DNA of 64,000 bases from Paenibacillus aceris (lineage in GTDB: Bacteria; Bacillota; Bacilli; Paenibacillales; NBRC-103111). Below the pieces are notes generated by a model. That model did no database searches and was not told where the DNA came from. It saw only the letters and a list, made by a program, of their open reading frames with translations. This document shows positions 35,058 to 43,093 of this stretch, in pieces (the stretch's first letter is position 1; every line of letters starts with the position of its first letter). The stretch lies in assembly GCF_017874035.1 (NCBI RefSeq), contig NZ_JAGGKV010000002.1:310001-374000 (forward strand). Direction: 5' to 3'. Position numbers and translations under genes: made by a program.

Positions 35058-35639
35058 TTATGCCTTGCTATATGTACTGTGTAAGCGGCGAATTTCTTTC
35101 ATAATAGCTTCAGTTGCAAGCTCTAAATCTTCAGAGCTGGCTCCTGCATATGCAGTAAGATCAAGTGGTTTGCCATACACGATGGTCATGCTGCGGAATA
35201 ATGAATAATTACCAACAATAGCAACAGGCACGACCGCTGCACCAGATTTCAATGCAAGAGAGGCAGCGCCCTTCTTGCCCATTCCCCCAGCGTTATTGCG
35301 TGAGCCTTCCGGGAAAACCCCTAACATATTACCATCGCGGAGCAGTTGAACCGCAAGACGGATCGAATCTCTGCTAACGCCTCCGCGTTTGACGGGAAAG
35401 GCGCCTACTTTCGAAATGACAGAGCCCAAAACCGGAATATCAAACAGTTCAGCTTTCGCCATGAAATGAACCATACGCTTTAGCGGAGTTCCTAATAAAG
35501 GCGGATCCAACAAGCTTGTATGATTACCGCATAGCACTACGGCACCATGTTTAGGAACATTCTCCATTCCGATGGCACGCAATCGGAAAAACAAAGTGAA
35601 AAAGCAGCGAAACAAGGCCCTGCCGATGCGATATAGCAT
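35058..35639 (-). CDS. plsC: 1-Acyl-sn-glycerol-3-phosphate acyltransferase
   Basis: 193 residues from ATG at 35639 (GGAGG 11 nt upstream, just after the cmk stop). HX4D motif in GNHTSLLDPP and FPEGSRN for glycerol-phosphate binding are intact. It makes phosphatidic acid from lysophosphatidic acid at the membrane. It lies between cmk and the S1 gene, the usual Bacillota order. Confidence 0.93.
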   Translation of the reverse strand: MLYRIGRALFRCFFTLFFRLRAIGMENVPKHGAVVLCGNHTSLLDPPLLGTPLKRMVHFMAKAELFDIPVLGSVISKVGAFPVKRGGVSRDSIRLAVQLLRDGNMLGVFPEGSRNNAGGMGKKGAASLALKSGAAVVPVAIVGNYSLFRSMTIVYGKPLDLTAYAGASSEDLELATEAIMKEIRRLHSTYSKA

Positions 35640-35640
35640 C

Positions 35641-36324
35641 TTATTTGCCACCTCCGACTTTGTCTTTACAAAGCCCAAGTATCTCGTCAACAACTTCTTC
35701 AATGGTCATGGAGGTACTGTCCATTAACACAGCGTCATGAGCGCGTCTGAGCGGAGAAATCTCTCGTTCTTGGTCCAATTGGTCCCTGCGAGCGATATCC
35801 TGTTCAAGCTCGGAGAGCGTCAAGGTACAGGTACCGTTGTTCTGCATCTCCTTAAAACGTCGCTCTGCACGTTCTTTCACACTGGCTGTCAGAAATACCT
35901 TGATTTCCGCATCTGGCATGACATGTGTGCCGATATCCCGGCCATCCATGACAACGCCCTTGGAAATCGCCATTTGCTTCTGAAGCGTGACCAGCAGCTG
36001 GCGTATCGCGCCATAACTGGCGATTTGGGAAACATGATCCGTAATAGCTGTGGTACGGATTGCTTTCGTCACATCCACACCATCAACGAAAACCTGTTGT
36101 CCTTCCTCTCCAGGAATGAGCTCAATCTTCATGCGATTAGCCAAAGCAGCCACTTCTGTTTCTTGATCAGGTAGCAGCCCTTCTTGCTGTACTTTCCATG
36201 TTACTGCCCTATACATGGCTCCTGTATCCACGTAAACGAATCCAAGTGCTCCGGCAACTAGCCGAGCGATGGTACTTTTACCGGCTCCAGCAGGTCCATC
36301 TATGGCAATATTGAACTTATCCAA
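35641..36324 (-). CDS. cmk: Cytidylate kinase
   Basis: 227 residues from TTG at 36324 (GGAGG 9 nt upstream); the upstream open frame runs over a terminator. Walker A IDGPAGAGKSTIARLVA at the N-terminus, VDTGAMYRAVTWK and DGRDIGTHVMPDAEIKVFLTAS are typical. It phosphorylates CMP and dCMP. Confidence 0.96.
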   Translation of the reverse strand: MDKFNIAIDGPAGAGKSTIARLVAGALGFVYVDTGAMYRAVTWKVQQEGLLPDQETEVAALANRMKIELIPGEEGQQVFVDGVDVTKAIRTTAITDHVSQIASYGAIRQLLVTLQKQMAISKGVVMDGRDIGTHVMPDAEIKVFLTASVKERAERRFKEMQNNGTCTLTLSELEQDIARRDQLDQEREISPLRRAHDAVLMDSTSMTIEEVVDEILGLCKDKVGGGK

Positions 36325-36364
36325 GCTGCTGTTCCTCCTAACGATACTCCACAATACCTTACGA

Positions 36365-36390
36365 ACAAAAAAGCAGGCACTGCCTGCTAA
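36365..36390 (-). terminator. Terminator after ypfB
   Basis: On the minus strand AGCAGGC-agt-GCCTGCT followed by TTTTTT. Confidence 0.85.
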
Positions 36391-36463
36391 TTGATTCAAA
36401 TTATACCACACTACCTAGGCATATGCAAAACTTGGACGCATAATAGATTGCTGTGCGGCGCGC

Positions 36464-36688
36464 TTAAGAGCGCTCTCCCTTACCGTCGTGAGGCAGTATG
36501 TAGGGCTTTCCTTCAAGCGGCTCTACTCGCGTAAAATGCTTGCGTATGTAGGGAATTTGGAGGAGCAGTTGCACGCAAATAAGCACAATAAAACATACGA
36601 GAGTTGTCCGAATGATCACCTTCTCGACTTTTGCCGAAAAGAGAATAAACAACTGCTCGTAGGACTTCGCTTCCCGATCATTGGACAT
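36464..36688 (-). CDS. ypfB: YpfB-family small membrane protein (DUF5359)
   Basis: 74 residues with one transmembrane helix (about residues 26-45, TTLVCFIVLICVQLLLQIP), a charged N-terminal region and a short basic tail. ATG behind AGGTG. Position between motI (ypfA) and cmk matches B. subtilis ypfB. Function unknown. Confidence 0.72.
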   Translation of the reverse strand: MSNDREAKSYEQLFILFSAKVEKVIIRTTLVCFIVLICVQLLLQIPYIRKHFTRVEPLEGKPYILPHDGKGERS

Positions 36689-36755
36689 GAGCTTTCACCT
36701 GCTCGAATAGGCATATTGTCTGGTAGTATACCCATGCGAGCGTGCTCTCATGCAT

Positions 36756-37409
36756 TTATCTTTTCCGGAAATCCATCTGGCGTTCAAAACAAAAACGAAT
36801 TAATTTCTGCCGCTCCCGGTCGAGAATGTCAACAAAACTTAGCATAGCAAGCTGCTTGCCAGTTTCCAGCTGCTTAACACGAACAACCTCGCCGTTAAAG
36901 GGAATATGCTCAATATTTCCATTCTTAAATGGAACAAGCAGCCAGCAGGATACAGCCATATTCATACCGATTGGGATTTGTCTATCACAAACAAAGGAGA
37001 TACCGCCTCCGCCAACATCTTCGGTCACGCCGATGAATTGGATTTGGTCTGATAATTTGACCGCGATTTCAAGTTCTGCCGGTACCCTCAAGAAGTTTCT
37101 GCGTTGGACCTGCGTTATGGCTTCCGGTTCCGGTTTGTGCAATTCCACCAGGCGAATAACATCTTCCCGATACCCCGTCACGGTCGTAGTGAAATAATTC
37201 TTCACGCCTCCCTGGCCGACAAAAAATGTGTTCAGCTCATCGCCGTGATACAGCTTTTTGAGTCTCCGTGTCTGCTCATTCATCGGAATTTCGATAACGA
37301 TAGAAGTATCCGTCACATCTGCAATTCTGGATCTGTATTCGATCTTGGATTCTTCTTCATCGATACTATTTACTTGTATATGTAAAATTTGGTTAACCTT
37401 GGGCAGCAA
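36756..37409 (-). CDS. motI: PilZ / YcgR-type c-di-GMP effector (MotI/DgrA, YpfA)
   Basis: 217 residues from TTG at 37409 (GGAGG 8 nt upstream); a GTG three codons earlier overlaps the site. N-terminal YcgR domain (about 1-95) and C-terminal PilZ domain with the RxxxR motif RRNFLR (about 103-108). The second motif, normally [D/N]xSxxG, reads DVGGGG, with Gly in place of Ser. In B. subtilis this protein brakes the flagellar motor when c-di-GMP is high. The motility gene cheR is elsewhere in the window. Confidence 0.85.
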   Translation of the reverse strand: MLPKVNQILHIQVNSIDEEESKIEYRSRIADVTDTSIVIEIPMNEQTRRLKKLYHGDELNTFFVGQGGVKNYFTTTVTGYREDVIRLVELHKPEPEAITQVQRRNFLRVPAELEIAVKLSDQIQFIGVTEDVGGGGISFVCDRQIPIGMNMAVSCWLLVPFKNGNIEHIPFNGEVVRVKQLETGKQLAMLSFVDILDRERQKLIRFCFERQMDFRKR

Positions 37410-37469
37410 TTCCTGCACCTCCGAAACATATTATGACATAATTATACCACGCCCCTATCATTTGAATAG

Positions 37470-37503
37470 CAAAAAAAAGAAGCTAGGCACAAACCCGCTT
37501 CTC
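37470..37503 (-). terminator. Terminator after ypeB
   Basis: On the minus strand AGAAGC-gggtttgtgccta-GCTTCT with a run of T. Confidence 0.8.
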
Positions 37504-37512
37504 TCCAGACAT

Positions 37513-38886
37513 TTATTTTGCCGCTCCGGCTGCTGCTTCGGCTTGATCCGGGCGAATGTTCTCGATTTTCTCCTCTGTTCCCAAATCACCATTAATATAA
37601 ATTCGATAAATATTATTGTTCATTTTTCCGATAAACTCATGGCAGAGAACCTCTTCATCCAGCTCATTTTTGATAATAGCCAAAGATTCACTTGTCACTT
37701 TCATATTCGGACTTAACTGCTTACGCGCTTCGGCCGCTGTAATTTTGGGTTGTCCCAGGTTGCGCTGTACTTGGCCATAGATATAATCCCCAGCTTGAAG
37801 TCCGATCACTTCCAAGGTGTCAAGTGCCACCTTAACACTTATTTGTTGAGGGTAAATCGTTACATCCTTCTCACGTTTAGCAAAAATAATATTCGCAATA
37901 TTTTGATATTGGTCATAGCTAACAGCACTCATGTCTTTATATTCATGTTGATCTAAAAACTCATTAGCAACATCCCGCGCTTGCCGGAGATCGAATTTCT
38001 TCTCCTTGACGTCACGCGGTTTCATAAAGTAAATCAATTGGCCGCCTTTCTTTGTATAGTCCATCTGGACGTTTTCTCCGCTGCCGCTACCCTTTGGAAT
38101 CACAACACTAAAGCTTTTATTTTCGGGCGAGTTACCGCCGTTTTCTACAACCTGCATATTTGCGGTATCGTTTTGCCCCAGGAATTGTGCAGCTTTTTGC
38201 TTGATCTGATCAGCCGTCATGTCATTGCCCGACAGCATGCTCACTCTATTTTTGGATAAGGTGTTCATATTGCCGGGGCCCCAATTCAGCTCTTCATATG
38301 CCCCCACTTTTTTGTCCACAATGGAGAAGCCGTCAATGATTGCATTATCGTGCACTTCATTTTCAGAGGCTAACGCGAGTTCCACGTCCATCCATCTCAA
38401 ATTGTTCGTCATGACTTTGTCTTGAACACCCCTTATTTCCTTCGTAATCTCAGCGGAGTGATCGTAAAGTGCACTTAACGTTTTTATTTCTGTTTCCGTT
38501 AATGGCTGTTTGGTCATGTCACGAACAGACATACGATAGGAATAATTAGCCATATTCGCTAAAAAATCTTCCGTTTTGTTAAATGGCAGCAGTGATAGCG
38601 GAAGCTGTGTGATATCACCTTGAGCCTGACTTGTCAGACGCCACACATTCACAAGCCCTTTCCGGTAGGAAGGTTCAGAGGTCGTGTTAACGGCCAACGT
38701 GTTTCCAAGTTCCGTATGCAGCTTATCCATATGGAAGGAAAGATCGTGGAACGCCCGCTGATATTGGTTCTCTGCTTTAATCAAAATCGTATTTTTCTCC
38801 TGATGCTCCAAATATCCCCAAACCGAAGCGCCGATTAAGGCAATCAAAAGGAATGGAAACATGACAATACTCAATCTTTTATACAC
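37513..38886 (-). CDS. ypeB: Spore germination protein YpeB
   Basis: 457 residues from GTG at 38886 (AAAGGGG 7 nt upstream). One N-terminal membrane anchor (LSIVMFPFLLIALIGASVWGY, about residues 5-25), a helical region and C-terminal PepSY-like repeats (ARDVANEFLDQHEYKDMS, TAAEARKQLSPNM). In B. subtilis it is encoded next to the lytic enzyme SleB and stabilises it in the spore. No sleB is adjacent here. Confidence 0.92.
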   Translation of the reverse strand: MYKRLSIVMFPFLLIALIGASVWGYLEHQEKNTILIKAENQYQRAFHDLSFHMDKLHTELGNTLAVNTTSEPSYRKGLVNVWRLTSQAQGDITQLPLSLLPFNKTEDFLANMANYSYRMSVRDMTKQPLTETEIKTLSALYDHSAEITKEIRGVQDKVMTNNLRWMDVELALASENEVHDNAIIDGFSIVDKKVGAYEELNWGPGNMNTLSKNRVSMLSGNDMTADQIKQKAAQFLGQNDTANMQVVENGGNSPENKSFSVVIPKGSGSGENVQMDYTKKGGQLIYFMKPRDVKEKKFDLRQARDVANEFLDQHEYKDMSAVSYDQYQNIANIIFAKREKDVTIYPQQISVKVALDTLEVIGLQAGDYIYGQVQRNLGQPKITAAEARKQLSPNMKVTSESLAIIKNELDEEVLCHEFIGKMNNNIYRIYINGDLGTEEKIENIRPDQAEAAAGAAK

Positions 38887-38958
38887 GCGAATACCCCTTT
38901 CATCCCCTAACTTGCGCTTAGTTTTTGCTCGGAAAGACAGGTTTATACAAGATTGACA

Positions 38959-38993
38959 ACAAAAAGAGGCCAATTCTTAAAGAACGGCCTCTC
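38959..38993 (-). terminator. Terminator after the zinc-ribbon gene
   Basis: On the minus strand AGAGGCCgTTCTTtaAAGAAtTGGCCTCT runs into TTTTTG. Confidence 0.85.
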
Positions 38994-38994
38994 G

Positions 38995-39150
38995 TTACTC
39001 TTCGGTCTCCACTTCAAAATCATGCTCATTACTGCAGATGCATTGCCTAAAACCTGTTTCAATCTTGCCTTTTTCTTTCCTGCCTTTCAGCACAAACTTC
39101 TCTCCGCACTGTCGGCATCGAATCTTCACTTTCACACGTGATATGGACAT
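38995..39150 (-). CDS. Small zinc-ribbon-like protein, function unknown
   Basis: 51 residues from ATG at 39150, GGGAGG 6 nt upstream. IRCRQCGEKF gives a CxxC pair and FRQCICSN a second Cys cluster, so it probably binds Zn. Basic middle (KGRKEKGKI) and acidic end (FEVETEE). Lies between prsW and ypeB. Confidence 0.7.
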   Translation of the reverse strand: MSISRVKVKIRCRQCGEKFVLKGRKEKGKIETGFRQCICSNEHDFEVETEE

Positions 39151-39220
39151 GTATACCCTCCCGGTAGTTCCAAGCTTTGTAAGCCAGGAATCGCCATCTC
39201 TACAGTCCAGTATTGCCAAA

Positions 39221-39916
39221 TTAACTCATTTTAATCTTCTCATCTGCTGCCGCAACACGCAGCGGTGAATGAGCATTCGCCCGGTCCACCCTCCAAATCG
39301 TACGAATCCAGAGAAAAGTCATGACCGGAATCATCACCCAAATCCAATTGGATTTGAAAACGAGCAGGATGTAGTCAAACAATCCATGCCAGAAAATCGG
39401 CAAAAGGAGTGAGAACCAGAGATACTTTTGCATTTTGTGAGGAACGAATTTGGCCTTCCCCAAATAGTACCCCATCATGACACCAAACAGTGCATGCGCC
39501 GAAACCGGCAGCAGGGCGCGGATCATAAGGGCGGTGAAAGATCCTGCATGAAGGAAAGCGTAGATGATATTTTCTAATGTCGCGTAACCCAAGCTTACCG
39601 CAACCGCGTATACAATCCCATCGTAGGGCTCGTCAAAGGCTTGATGCCGAAAAATCAAATGATACAAGACGAACCATTTCAGGAACTCCTCAACGCCACC
39701 TGACAGAAAGAAGGATGTGATGAAGGTTCCCTCGCCAAACTCTTGAGTCAAGGCATTTTGCAGCACCATCGTGGGATATACAAGCAGCACACCGAACAAG
39801 AACATGCGGATAACCAAATGAATCGGTTCTGTTTCGTATCGGTCTTTTAAATAAAAGTAAGCAAGCAGTGAGAGTCCTGGGGCTACAGCAGCAAGAACAA
39901 TCGGCAGTATTTGCAA
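39221..39916 (-). CDS. prsW: PrsW family intramembrane protease
   Basis: 231 residues, about seven membrane helices, TTG start behind GGGGGAG. GGVEEFLKWFVLYH carries the paired Glu, YATLENIIYA and VSAHALFGVMMGY the other conserved polar residues. In B. subtilis, PrsW makes the first cut in the anti-sigma factor RsiW. An ECF sigma gene is at the left edge of this window, but any link between them is only a guess. Confidence 0.88.
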   Translation of the reverse strand: MQILPIVLAAVAPGLSLLAYFYLKDRYETEPIHLVIRMFLFGVLLVYPTMVLQNALTQEFGEGTFITSFFLSGGVEEFLKWFVLYHLIFRHQAFDEPYDGIVYAVAVSLGYATLENIIYAFLHAGSFTALMIRALLPVSAHALFGVMMGYYLGKAKFVPHKMQKYLWFSLLLPIFWHGLFDYILLVFKSNWIWVMIPVMTFLWIRTIWRVDRANAHSPLRVAAADEKIKMS

Positions 39917-39982
39917 GTGCGGCTCCCCCTTTTACTAGAAGTCATGAACTACCGCGATCGAGGTACATTCATGTCATCTTAC

Positions 39983-40011
39983 ATTATAGTCATTTTCTAA
40001 CGACTTATCTA
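39983..40011 (-). promoter_or_regulatory. Possible promoter of prsW
   Basis: On the minus strand: TAGATA, 17 bp, TATAAT, between the primase-helicase-like stop and the prsW start. The -35 is weak. Confidence 0.4.
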
Positions 40012-40015
40012 TGAT

Positions 40016-41518
40016 TTATTCCGTGAACAAGGCGCGATCATTATGGAAAATGAGTGGAATATTCCCTATTGTGCCATTGCGGTTCTTCGTTAAGGCAAGT
40101 GAGATGGACTGCTGTCCGTCCGCATCAGATTTCTCCGGCTGCATAATCATCACAACATCAGCGGAGGCCTGCACGCGGTCAGGCACGTTATCTTGCCCCA
40201 GCTCTAACGCAGTAGCGGCAATAATCGGACAATCCCATTCCCGGGACCATTGTTTTAACGTAAAGGCAATAGCCGCCTGCTGCTGCTGCCAGGTCAATGT
40301 CGCCGTCCCTTCTTGTACTGGGATTCGCTGTAAATGATCGATGAAAATGACCGGCTCTTTGCCCACGATAACCGCAATCCGTTCAATGGAAGCTGCAACT
40401 TGATCCAATGTTGTATTCATCGTACATTCAAGCATCCACAGCATCTTGCTAATTTTGGCATAGTGTTTATTCGCCTCAGCCACCTGTTCGGGTTCGACTT
40501 TCCCGCCAAGCACCATCTGCGGTGCGATGCCGATTATACGCGCGATGCTGCGGGACCACAATTCGAAATTCGTCATGTCCCACGATACAAAGATGACAGG
40601 CGTTTCTTCGAACGCGATATGATCCGCCATCTGCTTCAGCAGCATGCTTTTGCCTATTGAACCTGATCCCGCTAGGAGGTACAGTCCATTCCCGAAGCCA
40701 CCGAAAAGCAGCGTGTCCAACTTGGAGAAACCTGTACGGATGCTGGCTACTTGCCCACGGAATCGCTTCATATATTCTTCTAAATAAACCGTACTGTTCT
40801 TGATATCCGGCGCGACAGGAGCCAGCATAGCCTCCTCAACGGACTGATTCACCAAAGCTAGGAAAGCTTCTACCGGATTTTGAGCTCTCACGAAAAGATC
40901 GTTAATATCCCGAATGGTCTCAGGCAATGAGATGATATACGTCTCGTTCCCCTGTTCCCTCAAAACAGCTTCAATGCGCGTAGACTCTCGTCGTCCATAC
41001 TCATCGTTCCCCATGCAGATATATACGCGTTTCCCGGCGAAAAGCGAGAGATGATGTTCCTTAAACACTCCGTAATCCGGCACGCAAACGGATGGGATTT
41101 TGGCCTGCGAGAGAGAAAGCACATCGAATATGCCGTTACATAGAATGACTTCATCGGATTCCTCTAAAGCCGTGTAATTAAAAAGATACTGGTCAATCCC
41201 ATACAATGCCTTATATTTTGGTTCCTTATTGTCAATGGATCGTCCGATTAAGTCGACAATGTCGCCGTCGTAATTACGAATTGGCACAATAACCCGATGC
41301 TCGAAATAATCACCCAGTTGATTCTGGTCGACATAGAATCCGATCTTGCCGAGTTCAAAGCCAATCCGGTACAGTTGAGCGGTTTCTTCCGAAATCCCTC
41401 TCTTCTTTAAATACAAATAAGCCTCTTCTCTCATCTGTTTTTGGTAATAGCTCAATAAACTCTCCAAATCAACAGCTGCCAAAGTTGGCGCAAGACGTTT
41501 ATGTTCTATACTTGTCAT
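40016..41518 (-). CDS. Primase-helicase-like protein with degenerate TOPRIM and DnaB-type ATPase
   Basis: 500 residues from ATG at 41518 (GGGGGAG 6 nt upstream). N-terminal DnaG-core-like part (about 35-120) without a zinc finger, TOPRIM fold (about 120-200), linker, then a DnaB/RecA-type ATPase (about 255-500) with Walker A GSGSIGKS (about 284-291), Walker B VIFIDHLQRI (Asp about 394) and C-terminal LTKNRNGTIGNIPL. The TOPRIM Glu position reads LCNGIFD (Asn about 128) and the DxD region reads CMGNDEYG, so the catalytic Glu and first Asp are changed. Domain layout is Twinkle/T7 gp4-like. No phage genes flank it. Primase activity seems unlikely; the ATPase looks complete. Role unknown. Confidence 0.8.
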   Translation of the reverse strand: MTSIEHKRLAPTLAAVDLESLLSYYQKQMREEAYLYLKKRGISEETAQLYRIGFELGKIGFYVDQNQLGDYFEHRVIVPIRNYDGDIVDLIGRSIDNKEPKYKALYGIDQYLFNYTALEESDEVILCNGIFDVLSLSQAKIPSVCVPDYGVFKEHHLSLFAGKRVYICMGNDEYGRRESTRIEAVLREQGNETYIISLPETIRDINDLFVRAQNPVEAFLALVNQSVEEAMLAPVAPDIKNSTVYLEEYMKRFRGQVASIRTGFSKLDTLLFGGFGNGLYLLAGSGSIGKSMLLKQMADHIAFEETPVIFVSWDMTNFELWSRSIARIIGIAPQMVLGGKVEPEQVAEANKHYAKISKMLWMLECTMNTTLDQVAASIERIAVIVGKEPVIFIDHLQRIPVQEGTATLTWQQQQAAIAFTLKQWSREWDCPIIAATALELGQDNVPDRVQASADVVMIMQPEKSDADGQQSISLALTKNRNGTIGNIPLIFHNDRALFTE

Positions 41519-41637
41519 CGTGTTCTCCCCCATCATCTCTTCGCTAGGATGCAAAAGCTCGCTTTCCCACCAATCAAGGATAAACGACTTCGTCGTCCCA
41601 TTGGTATGAGCGCGTTTGTCAAGATTGATGCGAAGCT

Positions 41638-41658
41638 AAAGTATAAAACTTATACTTT
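41638..41658. promoter_or_regulatory. 21-bp inverted repeat in front of the primase-helicase-like gene
   Basis: Perfect 9-bp arms AAAGTATAA / TTATACTTT separated by 3 bp, about 120 bp before the start. The left side on the minus strand includes a TATACT -10-like hexamer, with TTGATA 15 bp upstream of it, so the repeat may be an operator. Cognate regulator unknown. Confidence 0.5.
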
Positions 41659-41668
41659 CTTATCAATT

Positions 41669-41710
41669 AAAAAAAGCATCAACAAAAACGTCTGTTTTTG
41701 AAGATGCTTG
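41669..41710 (-). terminator. Terminator after mecA
   Basis: On the minus strand AAGCATCttCAAAAAC-agac-GTTTTTGttGATGCTT followed by TTTTT. Confidence 0.88.
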
Positions 41711-41745
41711 TTTCATTCAACAACAAAAAGCTAAGAAGATGGCCT

Positions 41746-42351
41746 TTATTTAAAGTGCTGACAAAGCACCTTTACCGCGTCATCGGCAATTATCGTCTTC
41801 CCATACTCCTCAAGCACCGCTTGTGTAACGGAAGCAGCTTCCCCGAATTCAGATAGGACCGCGATTAACGCTTGGTACTTCGTGTCTTCGAGATCAACAG
41901 GCTCTAGTTGTAAAATATATTTCCCTTTGTACGAATAAAGGGTGCCGCCTTCAATGAGAAGCGGATTAATTACTTTGGATACACGCAGCAGATCTTCAAA
42001 ATCTCGGAATGCATAGGAGACTAAATCGCTTTGTTCAAGCGTTACTTCCATCTCGTACACTTCCTCAGCTTCATGATCGTCATATGCGTCTGAATTCGCA
42101 TACAAGTCAAGCTTGCCTCTGGTTACAATGACAACCATTCCTTGCGCCGGCAGTGCAAACACTTCGACAGCAAGAGGGCCGGACGGGTCAAATCCGAGCT
42201 CTGAGTAGGCTTGATCCATCATTTCACTGAATAATTCATGTACTTTCGGAATTTCTCTCCACATGTCGTCCTTTTGAATTCCGCGTTCAGTTAAGTCATC
42301 GAATGTTAGGAAAATCCGTATCTTATCCTGACTTAAGCGTTCTATTTTCAT
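41746..42351 (-). CDS. mecA: MecA/YpbH adapter protein
   Basis: 201 residues from ATG at 42351 with GGAGG upstream. N-terminal MKIERLSQDKIRIFLTFDDL recognises substrates in the B. subtilis protein; an acidic middle (DAYDDHEAEEVYEME) and the C-terminal ClpC-binding domain (FRDFEDLLRVSKVI ... YALEEYGKTI-like) follow. It hands proteins to ClpCP and stimulates ClpC assembly. MecA and YpbH are paralogues; position near ypbD-like CPBP genes could favour YpbH. A hairpin repeat lies directly before the ribosome binding site. Confidence 0.88.
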   Translation of the reverse strand: MKIERLSQDKIRIFLTFDDLTERGIQKDDMWREIPKVHELFSEMMDQAYSELGFDPSGPLAVEVFALPAQGMVVIVTRGKLDLYANSDAYDDHEAEEVYEMEVTLEQSDLVSYAFRDFEDLLRVSKVINPLLIEGGTLYSYKGKYILQLEPVDLEDTKYQALIAVLSEFGEAASVTQAVLEEYGKTIIADDAVKVLCQHFK

Positions 42352-42367
42352 GATAGGATCCTCCTTT

Positions 42368-42402
42368 GAGCTTTCCGACTGGAAAGCTTGCATCGAAAGC
42401 AT
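42368..42402 (-). repeat. Hairpin repeat before the mecA ribosome binding site
   Basis: On the minus strand ATGCTTTCGATGCAAG then AGCTTTCC-agtc-GGAAAGCT and CTC, 3 nt before AGGAGG. Same layout as the ndk units (GTTTTC/GAAAAC stem) and the gerW copy, with paired stem changes. Confidence 0.75.
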
Positions 42403-42544
42403 GGTCATCTTATTAAAACAGAATATGATAAAAAAACAAAAATGTGAACCTCCAAGTACGAATTGGACAGGTATTCTTTTATCGTTTTCACCTACCATGT
42501 TAACACTAATTGATTGCAATTGCACGCGCAAGTTATGTATAAAA

Positions 42545-42586
42545 AGAAAAAGCACAGCCGGCCCCGTGGGTTTGCCTGACTGTGCC
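42545..42586 (-). terminator. Terminator after the 110-residue gene
   Basis: On the minus strand GCACAG...CTGTGC with a GC-rich inner stem, followed by TTTTTC. It ends 11 nt after the stop codon. Confidence 0.8.
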
Positions 42587-42597
42587 TATCCGCGAAT

Positions 42598-42930
42598 TTA
42601 TTGAATTGTCGATGTATTTTCCTTATTGGCTTGCAAAATTTCATTAACCGTTACACTCAAATGCGGGTCTTCTTTCACGATTTTCTCCACTTGATTCAGC
42701 CCGCTGCTCGCGCTTGAGCTTGCATTCGTGCTTGTGCTGGAGAAATTTTTAACGCCAGTATTACCGAATGATCTGCTTGTGAAAGTATCCTTCGCTTTAT
42801 CCACTACTTTCCCCATCGATTCACTGGATGAGCTGAACGCGGAGAATAGCATTGATTTACTTTTGCGATTTAAATAGACGACCGCTGCAGCTCCGGCAAT
42901 GCCACCTAACAAAAATGTACCTATCTTCAT
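42598..42930 (-). CDS. Hypothetical membrane-anchored protein, Ser-rich
   Basis: 110 residues from ATG at 42930 (GGAGG 8 nt upstream). N-terminal hydrophobic FLLGGIAGAAAVVYL, a Lys-rich border, then a long Ser/Thr/Asn-rich low-complexity middle (SSTSTNASSSASSG) and a helical C-terminal region (VEKIVKEDPHLSVTVNEIL). No family recognised. Divergent from the deacetylase at 43094. Confidence 0.7.
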   Translation of the reverse strand: MKIGTFLLGGIAGAAAVVYLNRKSKSMLFSAFSSSSESMGKVVDKAKDTFTSRSFGNTGVKNFSSTSTNASSSASSGLNQVEKIVKEDPHLSVTVNEILQANKENTSTIQ

Positions 42931-43093
42931 TGGGTCTCCCTCCATGTTAATTTAGTATGAATCCTCTATAGGTTGTGCGAGTTGCTTATAGGGCATACGT
43001 TAAGGCAAGAGGAAAACAAAGGAGATATGTTCTAAGTGAAATGTGGTACTATATGTATAGAATAAGAAGCAAAATAGTCCGAGGAGAACGAAA

